A DNA stretch of 64,000 nucleotides, taken from Schistosoma mansoni. Lineage: Eukaryota; Platyhelminthes; Trematoda; Strigeidida; Schistosomatidae. Location of the stretch: NCBI RefSeq assembly GCF_000237925.1, contig NC_031497.1, positions 16,542,770 to 16,606,769 of the forward strand, read 5' to 3'. The number at the start of each line of letters is the position of its first letter. The stretch's first letter is position 1. The notes under the pieces were generated by a model. That model did not search any database. It had not been told where the DNA came from and saw only the letters and a program-made list of their open reading frames with translations. A program made the position numbers and the translations under genes. This document shows, in pieces, positions 1-11,739 of the stretch.

Positions 1-1591
1 TTAATAATCACAGTATCGATCAAAGTTGCGACATTATTAAAACCAACAACTAGTCGCCTATCGTCCACTATGAAAACTACGGTGGGATGACAGTAATAAG
101 TGTAACTGTCTCATTACATTTATTGGCACCTCTACATGTACTGTGACGCACCTTGCGGGATTCAGTGGACTTATTTTGAAACCCTGACTACCAAAATCAA
201 CAACCTATAATACAGTCTAAACAGTTATTTACAAGTACATAAAAAATGAACGCTTTCTTTTCAAACAGAAGAAACCTATACAAATTCTGCATAAGTATAC
301 AAACTGTGCAAAGTGAGCATTTGGACCAATGGGAAGTAAATAGTACTCTACATCCTTAGTTTTTAGGCTTCCCTGTATTATTTGCCATCGTGATGCTTTC
401 TGACTGACACTATCGCATGTTCATATTCGTGATACTAGTGTTCTACGTAGACGAGCGATATTTCCAACAGCATTTTGTTCCCACTATTGAAGAAAATATT
501 GGTACCAAAAGCACCATTTTCAATTAATTTACAGAGATAGTGGCAAATAGTTATAACTTTAAAAATTTGTAGGCTTTAGCGGATATTTCTTATTTTCTAT
601 GTTCACATAACATGATTGGTCTGACCATGAATAATGGCTTGTTTCTTAATAATAAAATAGATTTATTCATAATTATAAATTCCGTTACAGTAAGGATTCT
701 CACTATCAGCTGTACAGTATTACAATATATTTATTTAGTATCCTCTATTCATCTTCAGTGGCGAAAGTGTTCTACCAGTTTGGATATTGCAACCACTATT
801 TCCATCTATCAGATACTGCATGAATGAACTGCAATATAGTTTTTCTCTCGTTTTTCTTCAGAGGAGAGTCGGGAGAAAGAATTCACTACAAAGTAGTGTT
901 TCGGTATAAAATTTCCAGTATTTAGCACCGTGATAGGTTGTAAGTCTTTCATAATAATGTGTGAATGAAAATAGTTAGGATTGATAATTATTCAGTTCAA
1001 AGAACTGTAAAACAGTAAGGTTTATGGACATATTAATAGAATCGGAAAATAGGTGACCCCAAAGCTTGAACAGGTCATTGGGTTATTTGCAAATCGGAAA
1101 GTACATACTGCTTGTGGGGTTTTTGGAAACACTCATATCTTACCATTTCTCTTCTAATGTATTACCTTTGTTTATAGCAGATCCAATATTCCAGCTTCTG
1201 CCAGTCTAATTACTTATCATTTTATCGCTAAAAGTGTACCATATCCTCGTTATGTATGTTTTGGCTTTTCTTTTAAAATAAATAGTTCTGTAAAACCCTT
1301 ATTAATAAATCATAACTTCTCCAGTTAAATGTTATAAATACCCGTAATTTCTAACTTATCAGCTTTATAGACCATCAGTTATTTATGTCTTGTAATTTTA
1401 TTTTTTGGTGATATTGCTCATGATCCGTTATCCAATTTTATTAGTTTAGGTATCACATTTTAGTGAGCATTTCAGACTCGTCCTGATTGGTCACATTGCT
1501 GCTAATTGTCTCTCAATTTTTCCTATTACTGTTCCTCAAAAACGGTTTGGTGCTTCGTCATGTAGTTTGATTGAATTTGTACACAACTGTT
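1..1591. other. 5' flank of PGAP3, no gene seen
   Basis: AT-rich DNA with only short random reading frames. It must hold the promoter and any 5' UTR of the PGAP3-like gene, but I see no convincing TATA box, repeat or upstream exon. No match to other repeats in the window was noticed. Confidence 0.5.
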
Positions 1592-4031
1592 ATGTATTTT
1601 GATCTGATTCAAGCATTTCTTTATGGTCTGTTAGTTGTCATACCTCCTGTACTTTCATCTGTAGGAGATCAGACTCTTGTGTTTCATGAATGCAATCAGA
1701 AGTGCATAGAAGAAATATGTGAATCTTCTTTGTCAAATAGACATAATTACTGGGATAAACACTTTAATTCCTCTCGAGTTGTAATTTTCGAGAACTCAAT
1801 TCTTTGGGATTGCGAGTCTGAGTGCAAATATCGCTGCATGTGGGATACTGTTTCTGCACTTGAAAAAGATGGTTGGCCTGTCCCTCAATTTAATGGAAAG
1901 GTGAGTTAATGATCTTTCCATAATGTTATTACTAGTGGCCGTTCATTCGTCTCTGTGGTATACAAGAACCAGCATCTGCCATATTTTCCTTCCTAAACTT
2001 TATGTTTAATTGTCACATGTTCAATCAGTTCTACAGATATGTTCCATACTATACTCCTATGTATAAAACTTGGGTTATGCAAATTATCGTAAGTTTTTAA
2101 ACACTAATTCTGTATTCCAGTTTTCTATGAACGCATGGGTTTGGTCAACAATATTTCACACAAGGGACACATCGTTTACTGAAGCAAGTTCATTTTTAAA
2201 ATTAACATGTACATTTACAGAAAATGGATTATTTTAGTGCACTTGCATTCGTTATTGCATCTGTTATGGTTCTACATCGGAGAATTTTCAATCCAAATCG
2301 ACTTTTTACTATCCTGTTTTCCGCTCTTTTATTAGCCTTTTTTGTGAACCACGTAAATTACATGACTTTCGTTAATTTTGATTATGGCTACAACTTAACT
2401 GTCAACATTTCATTCGGTAAGTTTATTTTAAATAAAGTATCTCATGATTCATACACTGTAATTCTTGCTTTATCCCAGGTATTCTAGCTAGGCTAGTTAC
2501 TATACATAAGTTAATGATCCCCCTATCGACAGATTATTTGATTGTTTGATAGTGAAGTTTTAAGCCTCCAAGTGATTGTTTAAAATATGAAGGAAGAATT
2601 CAACTTAGTGAAAATAAGGTGACGAGCAACAGAATACTGGAGGAATGAAATTAGTGTAGTACCACTTTGCACTCTTGATCAGCTTACGACTGATTAATTG
2701 CTGAGGTGACAAGGAAAGTAATACGTAAATCCACATTGTCATACCTATTAGTACCCTAGTAAGTTGAAAAACGCGAGGATGGAAGAAATTTGAGTATTTT
2801 CTAAAACATGATAATTATGGTATGTGTGTGACATTTCAGGTACATTGGAAAGCACTTAAAATATACTTTAGGCTTGTGATTCCATTTTCTAGTAATCATG
2901 TATGAGCTGTATCTGTCCGAATTCCCTAGTAATAAAATTTACAGAAAACTACTGTCATAGATGGTCTCCCAATACGAACATTCTATTGAGCGACTAGCCC
3001 TTAACCTCACTCATCTCAATATAAATTTATTCAAATTTAATGTAGCTAGTAACTAGTTCGTTAAATCTAAATTTGACCAATGTTCTTCCTCGACTTCAGT
3101 TACCATATGTACAAAGACCTGATGAGCAATAAAATATAGTAATGATGGTGGTGGTCTACCGTTTAAAGCGTGCAGTTTTCAACTAGTAGGTCTTCAAGCA
3201 AAGTCATGTCCTCAGCATCTTAGTTTGGGGAATCGGGTAGTTTCAATAGCTCAGATCGAAAGTGCGACTAAAGATTGAGCACATTGTCATGTAAATGAGT
3301 TACAGTAACGTTATCAAATATATAAAAGTGGTACTCCTAAGTAGGAGGGTATATTCGATTCCTATAATCTATAATGCACATATTTATTCTTCTTAACATT
3401 ATGATAATTAGTCACTTTTTTAATTCAACAGGTCTAATAAATTGTTTTGGCTGGTTATTCTTCTGCGTTTACTTTTGTGACTATAAAAGACAACCATATA
3501 TTATCTATTGTTGGTTAGCAGTTACATCCTCTATGGTTTTTATGCTGCTAGAATTATGCGATTTTGTACCAATTGGTTGGATATTTGATTCACATGCCTT
3601 ATGGCATGCTTCTTCCTTATTAATAATTATTCCTTGGTACAAGTGAGTGTAATTTATAAAGTAACGACTTCTACAGAATTAAATACTTCATTCAGGGATA
3701 GGCATTTTCAATCACGAAAAGATTTAATTTGGTCCACTTGTTTCGTATTAGTTTAGAACTTTAGATTGGCCAATCAATCGTATTTAACATGTAATAGTTG
3801 TACAGTTGTTACTACTTCATGATATCTATGAATGGCTTTGTAGATTTCTCTTGCTTCTTTGTATTGTATCATCTTTTAAGCATAAAATTAGGCGTCACGT
3901 TTACGGCCATTAAATTGAACTATGGGGATATCACGTGTGATCGTTTTGTTAAGATTTCGTATACTTTAATGGTAATTTTTTATTGCAGATTGATATTGTC
4001 TAGGAAGCCACTAATAAGCAAGAGGTACTGA
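1592..4031 (+). CDS. PGAP3: PGAP3/Per1-like GPI-anchor remodelling protein, six exons
   Basis: Per1-like family (CREST membrane hydrolases), which acts in the Golgi on GPI anchors, removing an unsaturated fatty acid so the lipid can be remodelled. Exons I read: 1592-1900, 1936-2088, 2121-2183, 2221-2416, 3432-3642, 3989-4031. All phases agree and give 324 residues; human PGAP3 is about 320. Seen: an N-terminal hydrophobic signal (MYFDLIQAFLYGLLVV), a Cys-rich lumenal part (FHECNQKCIEE, CESECKYRCMW), VPQFNGKWPF, EPASAIFSFLN, the motif WSTIFHTRD then EKMDYF, FDYGYNL, and DSHALWH. The His and Asp of these motifs are the conserved CREST site. The start is the first in-frame ATG; the frame is open upstream to a non-ATG codon at 1571, which I did not use. 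Introns 1-3 are 35, 32 and 37 nt, and intron 3 has a GC donor (gcaagt at 2184). The short last exon ends SKRY-stop and is the least certain part. Confidence 0.93.
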
Positions 4032-6475
4032 GAGACCATTTTGTTCTACTTTGGGTTTCCTCAAAAGTGTCTACCTGCTGCCTCACACGGCTTAAACCTA
4101 GGGCTCACCAGGTTTTGCGAGTAAAATTCCAAGTAAGTGGTTATATGAAATTCCACCTACACTCCATCCACTTTGTGACATCACAGTCCTCATTCATTCT
4201 TATCTGTGCCTCACTATCTCCTGAATTTGTTGACTCCATGGCTTCCCAGTACTAAAAACACGTAGACTGAAGGATACTAAAACTGTAACTATTTTGTAGT
4301 AATCAAAATTTCCCGTGTTCTTGACCGATGGCAAGTAGTGGCACACCACCAGCCAGTAATTGATCAGTTCAAGTTTTTTAGAAAAATTATTAATTATTTT
4401 TACCGATTCGCGAATGCATTCTCTCCGTGTTGATTATTTCCGCTCGGTTAGTGATATTCAAAAGCCGTTGGAAATTCGTCTGTGAAACGATGAAGTGCAC
4501 TCGACTATCAGTAAAGATACACTCCCCCATAATTCCAGTTTGAGTATATTTTCATTCTATCAAATCAATTATCTTACTAAAACCCGCCTCCGTTTCATCC
4601 TTCATAGATGATTAGATACTTGTAGGATTCTTACTCCCATTACTGTTAAGTTACGCTACTTGCTGTTGGATATGTAATCATGATGTTCAGACTTCTGTTA
4701 ATATACTGGTAATTAACCTGTGGAAGTACACTCTATTGTTCATTAGTTATCAAAAATAACGCGTTTTTCAATGCTGTGTCTCGAAGCAACTATTCTGCGA
4801 TATATTTTCACTTACAACAGTTGTCATCCAACCAACAGATATGTTTGTAACCCACTTCACCCACTTTAATTAGTGTATTTAGATAGCAAAAGTAACTATC
4901 ATAATAGACACACGGTCTCACATTTTGATTGCGGAGTTAAATTTCAATCAGAATTGACCACTATATCTGTTTAATAATCACTATCTTAACTCAGTGGTTG
5001 TAATAGATTTCAAGGTTTTTTAAAGTTTTTCAGTTGGAAAAATTTAATTTTTGGATTGTCACAACACAGTTATCGTGTAATTGAAAACTAACAATCGATT
5101 ATTGAAAAATTTGTTTGGCTAAACGTTTCGGAGTCGAATTAAATGAATTGATATAACCAATCTAATAACAGAAATCTGTGAATCACTAATTTTGAAAATG
5201 CGTTAATAATATGTGCATCAATGACTGATCATGTCATCAATACCTTGATTTTTGGTAAAAATCGTACCCGTTGTATGAAGTTTGATGAATTAAAACCACC
5301 GAAAAAGCATAAAAGTACTCAGGCTTACAGACATAGCAATGTTTATATGTGTAGTCTCGTAAGTACGGAAATGTAGTATGGAACTTTTTGTTAATTTTTT
5401 TATTCAGTCCTTGTAGAAATTGATAAAGATACCCTTGTTATTAGTTGCATTATTATTATTATTATCTCGTTTCATTATCACTTCAGATTTATTATTGGTG
5501 ATTGTCTTTATCTATTGGGACAAGCTCCTTCAAAAAGTAGACCGAAATTCAACCATCTGTCTGTTTAAGAAATTAGTATCAATAGTGAGCCATGCTGTGA
5601 TTCTCTAACATTTTTCCGATTACTTTGCGTTTATTTTTGTTTTGTGGTTCATTTATACTATGATTTTTTTATTTCAAGTATCATGATTACTTTGTTATGA
5701 CCATTTGTCATTTTAGTCCAGTTAAAGGTTAACTACGCCTTTTAATCGAATGTACAGCTTGATAATAAATTTGTTGCGTTGTTTATCCTGCAAATCTTTT
5801 TATTTTTTAGATCCAGGGAAAGTAATATTGTAAAACTCATTAATATTGTCTAATATAATTACACATGTTACCCAAATATGTTACGTTGATCATATTACGT
5901 TGCAACTCATTTACCATCTACATGTTTGCGCACTCGTGTTAATTGAGTGCTTGGGCCCGTGGTAACCGGACTGATGGGGTTGTGCGTATTGATAGCAGAC
6001 TGAAGTGTTATGTTTCAAGTTTTACAAATCATAATGCTAACCATTTAGTAAGTGAGATGAGTGATATTTACAAGCTAACCTAATGGTTAAAATGTTTTTG
6101 GATATTAGGTTATCTATCCAGAGACATGAAAAGTGAAATCGTAACCAGCCAGTGAAAAATAGTGTAGTTCCATCGGGTTTTGTTAAAAATACTTCACTTT
6201 GTTCAGTGGTTTATACATGTGTACTATTTAATCACATTAATTTGTCAACATGTTACAGTTTCTGTTGAAAAGTCATCAGACCCATGTGGTCTTTGTTATG
6301 ACTTGACCTAGCCGTCGCCAATTGTTATATCTTGATCAAGGTCGTCGCTAATTTGTTATGACCTTACGAACTAAACAAGGACGTAACTTGCGTGAATTAT
6401 CCGCCAATAGAAATACGACTTCTACGACCTTCACACTGACAATGAAGTTCGATTAGTATGAGTAATCTAGCGTCC
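4032..6475. other. intergenic, no gene recognised
   Basis: Follows the PGAP3 stop. 4032-4260 is less AT-rich than its surroundings and may be 3' UTR or an old repeat; no AATAAA lies just after the stop. The rest is AT-rich, with only short frames that lack any recognisable motif. Confidence 0.45.
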
Positions 6476-6835
6476 TTATTGGTCCTTAATCCGCCTAGCC
6501 CGTCCACTTGAGTCCAGAACACCAATAGCAACCTCGGCAATATGAATTGTTTATTCCAAGCATACTTTGTTTATATATCAGACAGACAGACCACACTATG
6601 AAATAGAAAATAATATTTGTACAAAACCAAGCCAAATGAGGCTGTAAGCGTGGGAGACAATAGTCAATAAACTGAGTATAACTTAGGAACAGTAAATCAT
6701 ATAATAATAATCAATAGGTCAAAATGAAGCTTGTAATGAAATGAATATAGATATAGATAATCTAATTACTGAATAGTTATACAGTAGGAATATACATAGA
6801 ATAATAGTCCAATAATAGGTCCCGTAAGTTGTCCG
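6476..6835 (+). repeat. dispersed repeat, family C copy 1
   Basis: Clearly related to 53637-54048: shared blocks include tccagaacaccaatagca, the gaaatagaaaataatattt stretch, a block around gtcaaaatgaagctt, and the ending ggaatatacata. The family is not identified; an LTR or a non-autonomous element are both possible. No coding capacity is seen. Confidence 0.65.
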
Positions 6836-6938
6836 CACTTACTTCTTTCCTAGTATATAACAGTCTTAAGTACTTAAAACTATGTTAATTGGTACAGACC
6901 ATAGATTACTCATCAATATTGAATAGACTAATCCACAA

Positions 6939-7313
6939 CTACTTATTAGCTGTGAATTTGAAGTAATATAATGAAATAGTGTAAAAGAAGGCAAGATAGT
7001 TGTGTTTATTGCGAGAGGTTACGAAGCATTTACATGATACATATACATGGCCTTCTATTATCGCATCTTTCGATGTGTACTGCAATCCGAACTGGATTGT
7101 TCGGTCTCCACATGTTATTGCCGATGCCGTGCTTTCTAGGTAGTGAAACTCTGACAACTTCTGCAACTGTAATGCCATGTTCCGCCACATACTACGTATA
7201 ACTGGTTTTGTGAGTAATACCCTACTACTATATGGAACCAGTCCCAATAGGTCTAGAACTTCAACAAGACCTAATCCAGAACTCGAAGTATGCAGCATGA
7301 AGCTGTACTGCAT
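6939..7313 (-). CDS. hypothetical open frame, 124 codons
   Basis: ATG at 7313 reading leftwards. The product has no motif I recognise; it has four Cys in its middle and an AT-rich, poor-looking C-terminus (SLYYFKFTANK). The first 90 residues look more protein-like than chance, so an exon of an unknown minus-strand gene or an old transposon piece is possible. Nothing in the context supports it. Confidence 0.15.
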   Translation of the reverse strand: MQYSFMLHTSSSGLGLVEVLDLLGLVPYSSRVLLTKPVIRSMWRNMALQLQKLSEFHYLESTASAITCGDRTIQFGLQYTSKDAIIEGHVYVSCKCFVTSRNKHNYLAFFYTISLYYFKFTANK

Positions 7314-7380
7314 TATTGTGATCGTTTTAAATGCAAAATACTTTACTGTACGGTGGATGTATTGGCTTTTTCGTCATTAG

Positions 7381-8439
7381 CACAATGGAGATATGTCTTA
7401 ATCTTCACCTAGTCATTCCGTGTCATCTAACAAGACTTAGTTATCTAAATACTGGTCTGTTTATCATCAGATATTAAATAGCCTAATATCATTCACTGGG
7501 AGGAAAATGTACATAAGTTTTGGCAATGAAATAAGCCGAATTGAGGAGACGTGACTATATCACCTTATGGTTGGTTTAGCTTCCCGGCAAACCTGCTTTC
7601 CGCTGATAAGCTTTACGGCATTACTCCAAATATTCACTCGCTTTTATCTCATGTTGCTGAAGATTTGTCGACTGTAAATGACTTCCTGTCTTTTCTCAAT
7701 GCAATAGAAGGGTCACCTTAACGTAGCTGTGGCGGCCGTCATGTGCCATCAATTTTGATATACAGATAAGCACAGTCATCAGACATGATCATGGGTGTTT
7801 CAGTGCTTGAGGGGAAATCTGTTTAAATTATGTGTATTGTTTGAGTTGTTACAAGTAGTTGACTATTCACAGTTAGGATATTCGTGCGATTAAAATGTTC
7901 AGCCAGCTAACGTTGTGTTTCTCTGTAAAACAACTTAGCAGTGTTAGCTTCAAGCATTACTAAGGGAAGTTTCTAAAGCAACATTAGATTGGACAGAATA
8001 AGATAATCATGATACCCAAGCGCCTTCTAACGAACTAACCCAAAGACAAGGAAGACCATAGTTGAGAAGGGAGGTGTGCTTAGTTGTTTTCATAGATAAA
8101 TGAACGTGACACCGGCTATATATCAGGGTGAAATTGTCTCACATCAAGTCACACTGTAGTCTTCTGGTGGTATTTAACCAAGCACCCTGAACTAATTGTA
8201 CTCCTCAAAACCAACATAGCTAGGGTCGGTGCTTGATGCTTACTGAACTAGTTATTTCAGAGGGGCAAGTGTTATCGTTACACCTCTTATTTCCCTTGGA
8301 GTCACTACCAACTGATGTCATACTAACTTCGAGTGGACAACTGTATCTTTTGAGATCCATTTGTGACGGAATGGTAGGCAATAGTGTCTATTTATTTTAG
8401 GCCGGGTACTACTGTAAGTATTCGAAATGATTGACTTTC
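7381..8439. other. no gene recognised
   Basis: Moderately AT-rich DNA with no long frame. 8221-8439 may be an upstream, strongly decayed part of the LINE fragment that becomes readable at 8440. Confidence 0.4.
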
Positions 8440-8760
8440 GAGATTAGAACCACTGTAGGTCAAGGGTGGTGTCTGACGAAATCTCAGCACGGATTCTAAA
8501 AGCTCGTTTAACTTTTGCCAACTTACGTCACTTATGGCGAAGGCCAGATATCCGTCTTTCAATTAAGTGACAAGTATAGAATAGAAGTTCGCTCTGTTCT
8601 ACTTTACGGCTGTGAAATATGGCCATTAAGAGTAAAAGATACTCGTAAGTAGCTAATATTTGACCACAGATGTCTTAGAAATATTGCTCGCATCTGCTGG
8701 AACAGTGTTTCCAGGTGAGGTGTATTGATTGGACTACTCTTCAGTACGTAACACCGTATG
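8440..8760 (+). mobile_element. decayed non-LTR retrotransposon fragment (CR1-type, SR/Perere-like)
   Basis: In pieces it reads like the part of the ORF2 product just after the RT domain: ARILKARLTFANLRHLWRR, then DIRLSIK. The same family is seen at 21284-22600, where the preceding block (VSDEMSTRI) matches the start of this one. Several stops and frame changes make it a dead copy. Confidence 0.6.
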
Positions 8761-9229
8761 CAACTTATCGTCAAATATCTTGAGTTTCAGATCAAACTTA
8801 ATAACAAAGCATTCTTGATAATCAATTTTTCAGTGACACCTAATCTGGGTGTGGAAATGTGGAATTTTCGAAAAATCGTGCATCTTATAGAGCTAGCAAG
8901 TGTAGCTTTCCATGTGAAGGGTCACACATTAGTCTGTAGTGAACTGTAACTGGTCTTTCAGTTTGATTAGAACAAATGATTTCCTCTATGACCAATAATA
9001 TCGCCCAGAGGAGTTAGTTCAGCTTTAGAAACCCCCACATTTCTAAGCATTGAATGTAGGGGCAGAAGAATCCCCAAAATAAATAGTTTCATAAGTCCGA
9101 CATTGACGCTGATTTCATTAGTCATTAGTGGCCCAAAATCTGAGTCGAATGATTGCTGTCGAAATATACATCCTGGCTGCCCTCGGATATAATCATGTAG
9201 TGACCTGCTTTTCCCAACGAGAACGCGAT

Positions 9230-9500
9230 CGGTATAATGGAAACAATTATTATTGTAACCAATTGTATTAGTGATGGTTTACTGTACCCGTTTTGTTTTA
9301 CTGTATCAAAATCACTTTTCGTTCAACCGCCCATCTTGTTCGTTCGAAATTTCTTGGGCTCTGCCTTTTTGCCTGTACTCGTTGGCACGTCTCTGTATTC
9401 TTTCGATACCACAAGGTCGCAAATAAATATACTTTAACTGGACCGGTTACAGCCTTCTGGTTTAGGAGCTATCGAAGGAGCTAGGTCGATTTCGGGCTCG
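9230..9500. repeat. possible dispersed repeat, unclassified
   Basis: GC-richer block with overlapping frames on both strands (for example LVGTSLYSFDTTRSQ on +). It resembles repetitive protein-like stretches I associate with schistosome genomes, but no second copy is in this window, so the call rests on weak recall. Confidence 0.3.
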
Positions 9501-9842
9501 TAATCTTACTGTAGTGGTGATCATGGTCAATCGAGACTCGATGCCATCTACAATCATATTGGTGAGTAAAGAAATTAAATAGGCCAGATGAACACGAACG
9601 AATGTATTGTATTTGGAATTCATAATCAAGCAGTCATCAATACAAGTAAACCATTGATTCATATAAACACCACATTCGCCACAGCTTGAATGAGGATCCA
9701 GATTTCCGCGATCAATCGTACCTCTTCTTTGTAGGTTCATCACGTGTCTTTCCGAATGTGTAATAGATGTAGACTCCGTACGATCTGATTTCTGGAATTG
9801 GATACAATCATCCTGTCGGTTGTGCAGTGAAACCACCAACAT
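9462..9842 (-). CDS. hypothetical open frame, 126 codons
   Basis: ATG at 9842 reading leftwards, directly preceded on its strand by a splice-acceptor-like ttctag. Residues include a CGECGVYMNQWFTCIDDC cluster. No family is recognised. Its last 30 codons overlap the possible repeat at 9230-9500, so it may be repeat-derived. It lies just downstream on the same strand of the frame interrupted by the gypsy element, so both could belong to one minus-strand gene. That link is inference only. Confidence 0.2.
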   Translation of the reverse strand: MLVVSLHNRQDDCIQFQKSDRTESTSITHSERHVMNLQRRGTIDRGNLDPHSSCGECGVYMNQWFTCIDDCLIMNSKYNTFVRVHLAYLISLLTNMIVDGIESRLTMITTTVRLRARNRPSSFDSS

Positions 9843-10001
9843 CTAGAATTTGCATCATAGACTTTCCAACTATAACCTCTCCCACGAAATAGTTTTGAGT
9901 CCTTACGTCACAATGTTATAACCAATTCGACGTTCCTAATTCGCATTATCTTCTTATACCTATCACAGTGCGATTATTATATGTGAGTATCTGGGTGTAA
10001 G

Positions 10002-10005
10002 CACT
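10002..10005 (+). repeat. target-site duplication CACT, left copy
   Basis: CACT stands directly before the 5' LTR and again directly after the 3' LTR (17376-17379), a 4-bp duplication as made by gypsy-type integrases. Confidence 0.75.
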
Positions 10006-10515
10006 TATAGCAACCATCCTACAATCAATTTCGACTGTGGTCAATTTTGGTTAGGCCCTTTTTATAAACTTACTTAACAGACATCGTCATTTGGATAGTA
10101 ACAATCTGCATATTCTTTGCACTGCTATACCACTAGAGCACATGACGCTCTATCCAAAATGTTGACTACTTAAATATCATTCGATGACTCATACTCCTCA
10201 CCCTTATATGTATGCACGCAAATATTATCAGCCTTTATTTTGCTTTGCTGTGCCCTTATTAAATCTGACTATAAATTGCCTATGTAATTGCTTGCTATTC
10301 GCTCGCTTGCTGCTCGTTCGTTTCCTTCGCTTGTTTGCCTGTTCACTCGCTCGCTCGCTCGTTGATATTCGCTCAGGTGTTGTTAACTTTCTAACCTGAG
10401 TTATTCGACAATAAACTGTAGTTTCTGCTATCCTTTGTCTTCTGATTTTACGCACCGTTAAGATTAGAATTATAACGGTTACCGAAGTAAACGATTAACG
10501 AATCGCGGCACTACA
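10006..10515 (+). repeat. 5' LTR of the gypsy element
   Basis: 510 bp, matching 16866-17375 base for base as far as I could compare. Its ends are TATAGCAACC and GCGGCACTACA; it does not start with the usual TG. It contains a ctcg-rich low-complexity stretch near 10299-10375. Open frames inside it on both strands are by-products of this composition. Confidence 0.92.
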
Positions 10516-10933
10516 GAATTGGATGCCTCGTCGAACGAATACGAACCAGAATAGACGACCTTTACGTACGAACACGAAGCAGAACTAGCGATTTTCGTGT
10601 GCGAAGACGAAACGATTTTCGACGAGAGAATCTCATTTCGAAAATTCAACGTACTCTGTTTCTATTCGGATTATTATCCGGATTATAATCATAAGTGTGG
10701 ATTTATTATATCACAATTTTAATCGCACGTACATTATCCCATAAACATTATTGAACTTAACGATATTATTCATAATAAATAACGATTATTCACGAACAAT
10801 TGATATATTGGTGCAAGTCAGTAAGTCCGTTCTATGTTATAAATTGTACCATTTGTTATTATCATTGTTTTCATCGATCCATTTCTCTTAGTGACAATTA
10901 CGTTATATTCGCATACTATTTAATTTATTATTA

Positions 10934-11720
10934 ATGTCTTTAAACAACATAACAATCGATCTTTCACAGCCACCATTTGTGGCAGCTATTAATGTTACTG
11001 TTCCCTCTTTTAACGTTAATGACCCTCAACTCTGGTTTATTAGACTTGAAAGTTACTTCGTAGCCAATCGTATTCTCTTACAGCGACATAAGTTCGGCTA
11101 TGCAAGCTCACTACTTCCAGACGAAGTAGCAGACAAGGTACGAGAGGTCCTAACTAAGCCGGATGCGATAAATCCGTACGACGTATTGAAACAGGCAGTA
11201 GTAAAAGCTCTCTCATTAAACGACCGGCAAGCTCAGTGAAGTGCAGATTGGAGATAGAACGCCATCGCAGTTAAAGACTTATATGAGCAACGTGATTGGA
11301 GACAGAAATGTAGATAAAAATATATTTTACCAGTTATGGTTACGACAACTCCCGCCGAACGTGCAGCAGATCCTTGCTGTTGGAGACAGCGAGGTAGACA
11401 TAGACAACATCGCTAAAATAGCTGATAAGATTTACGAGAGAACGAGATATGCGACTCCACAAACGCTCAACTCCACAGTAGACAAAAGAATCGAGGCGTT
11501 GCAAAAGGAAATTAATGTGCTATGCCACAAACTAATGAGCCTAAATCACAACGACAGGAAAAGAAGTTGGTCGCGTAGCAGATCAAGAGATAGGAATCGA
11601 TCATTTTCTAAGGGACTTCCAGATTCTAATATATGCTGGTACCATCAAACATTTGGGTACAGAGCTCGAAAATGCAGATCTCCATGCAAATTCAAACGAT
11701 TCCACCGATTTTCAGTAACG
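10934..11720 (+). mobile_element. gag region of the gypsy element (fossil)
   Basis: Begins at the first ATG after the leader and encodes a capsid-like region followed by an Arg/Ser-rich stretch and a zinc knuckle of C-H-C-C spacing (CWYHQTFG...KC...C) near 11634-11685. That knuckle is the clade mark of CsRn1-like gypsy elements. Broken. Confidence 0.8.
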
Positions 11721-11739
11721 ACTACGGCAATTAACGCAG

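Noticed and set aside
612-827. 71-codon frame upstream of PGAP3
   Set aside because: AT-rich, no motif, and nothing links it to a gene; fits chance.
1571-1591. Upstream in-frame start for PGAP3 at 1571
   Set aside because: The codon at 1571 is TTG; the first ATG is at 1592 and gives a good signal peptide and a length near that of human PGAP3.
10184-10455. Opposed frames inside the 5' LTR (and 17044-17315 in the 3' LTR)
   Set aside because: They arise from the ctcg-rich low-complexity stretch of the LTR and are identical in both LTRs; no protein family.
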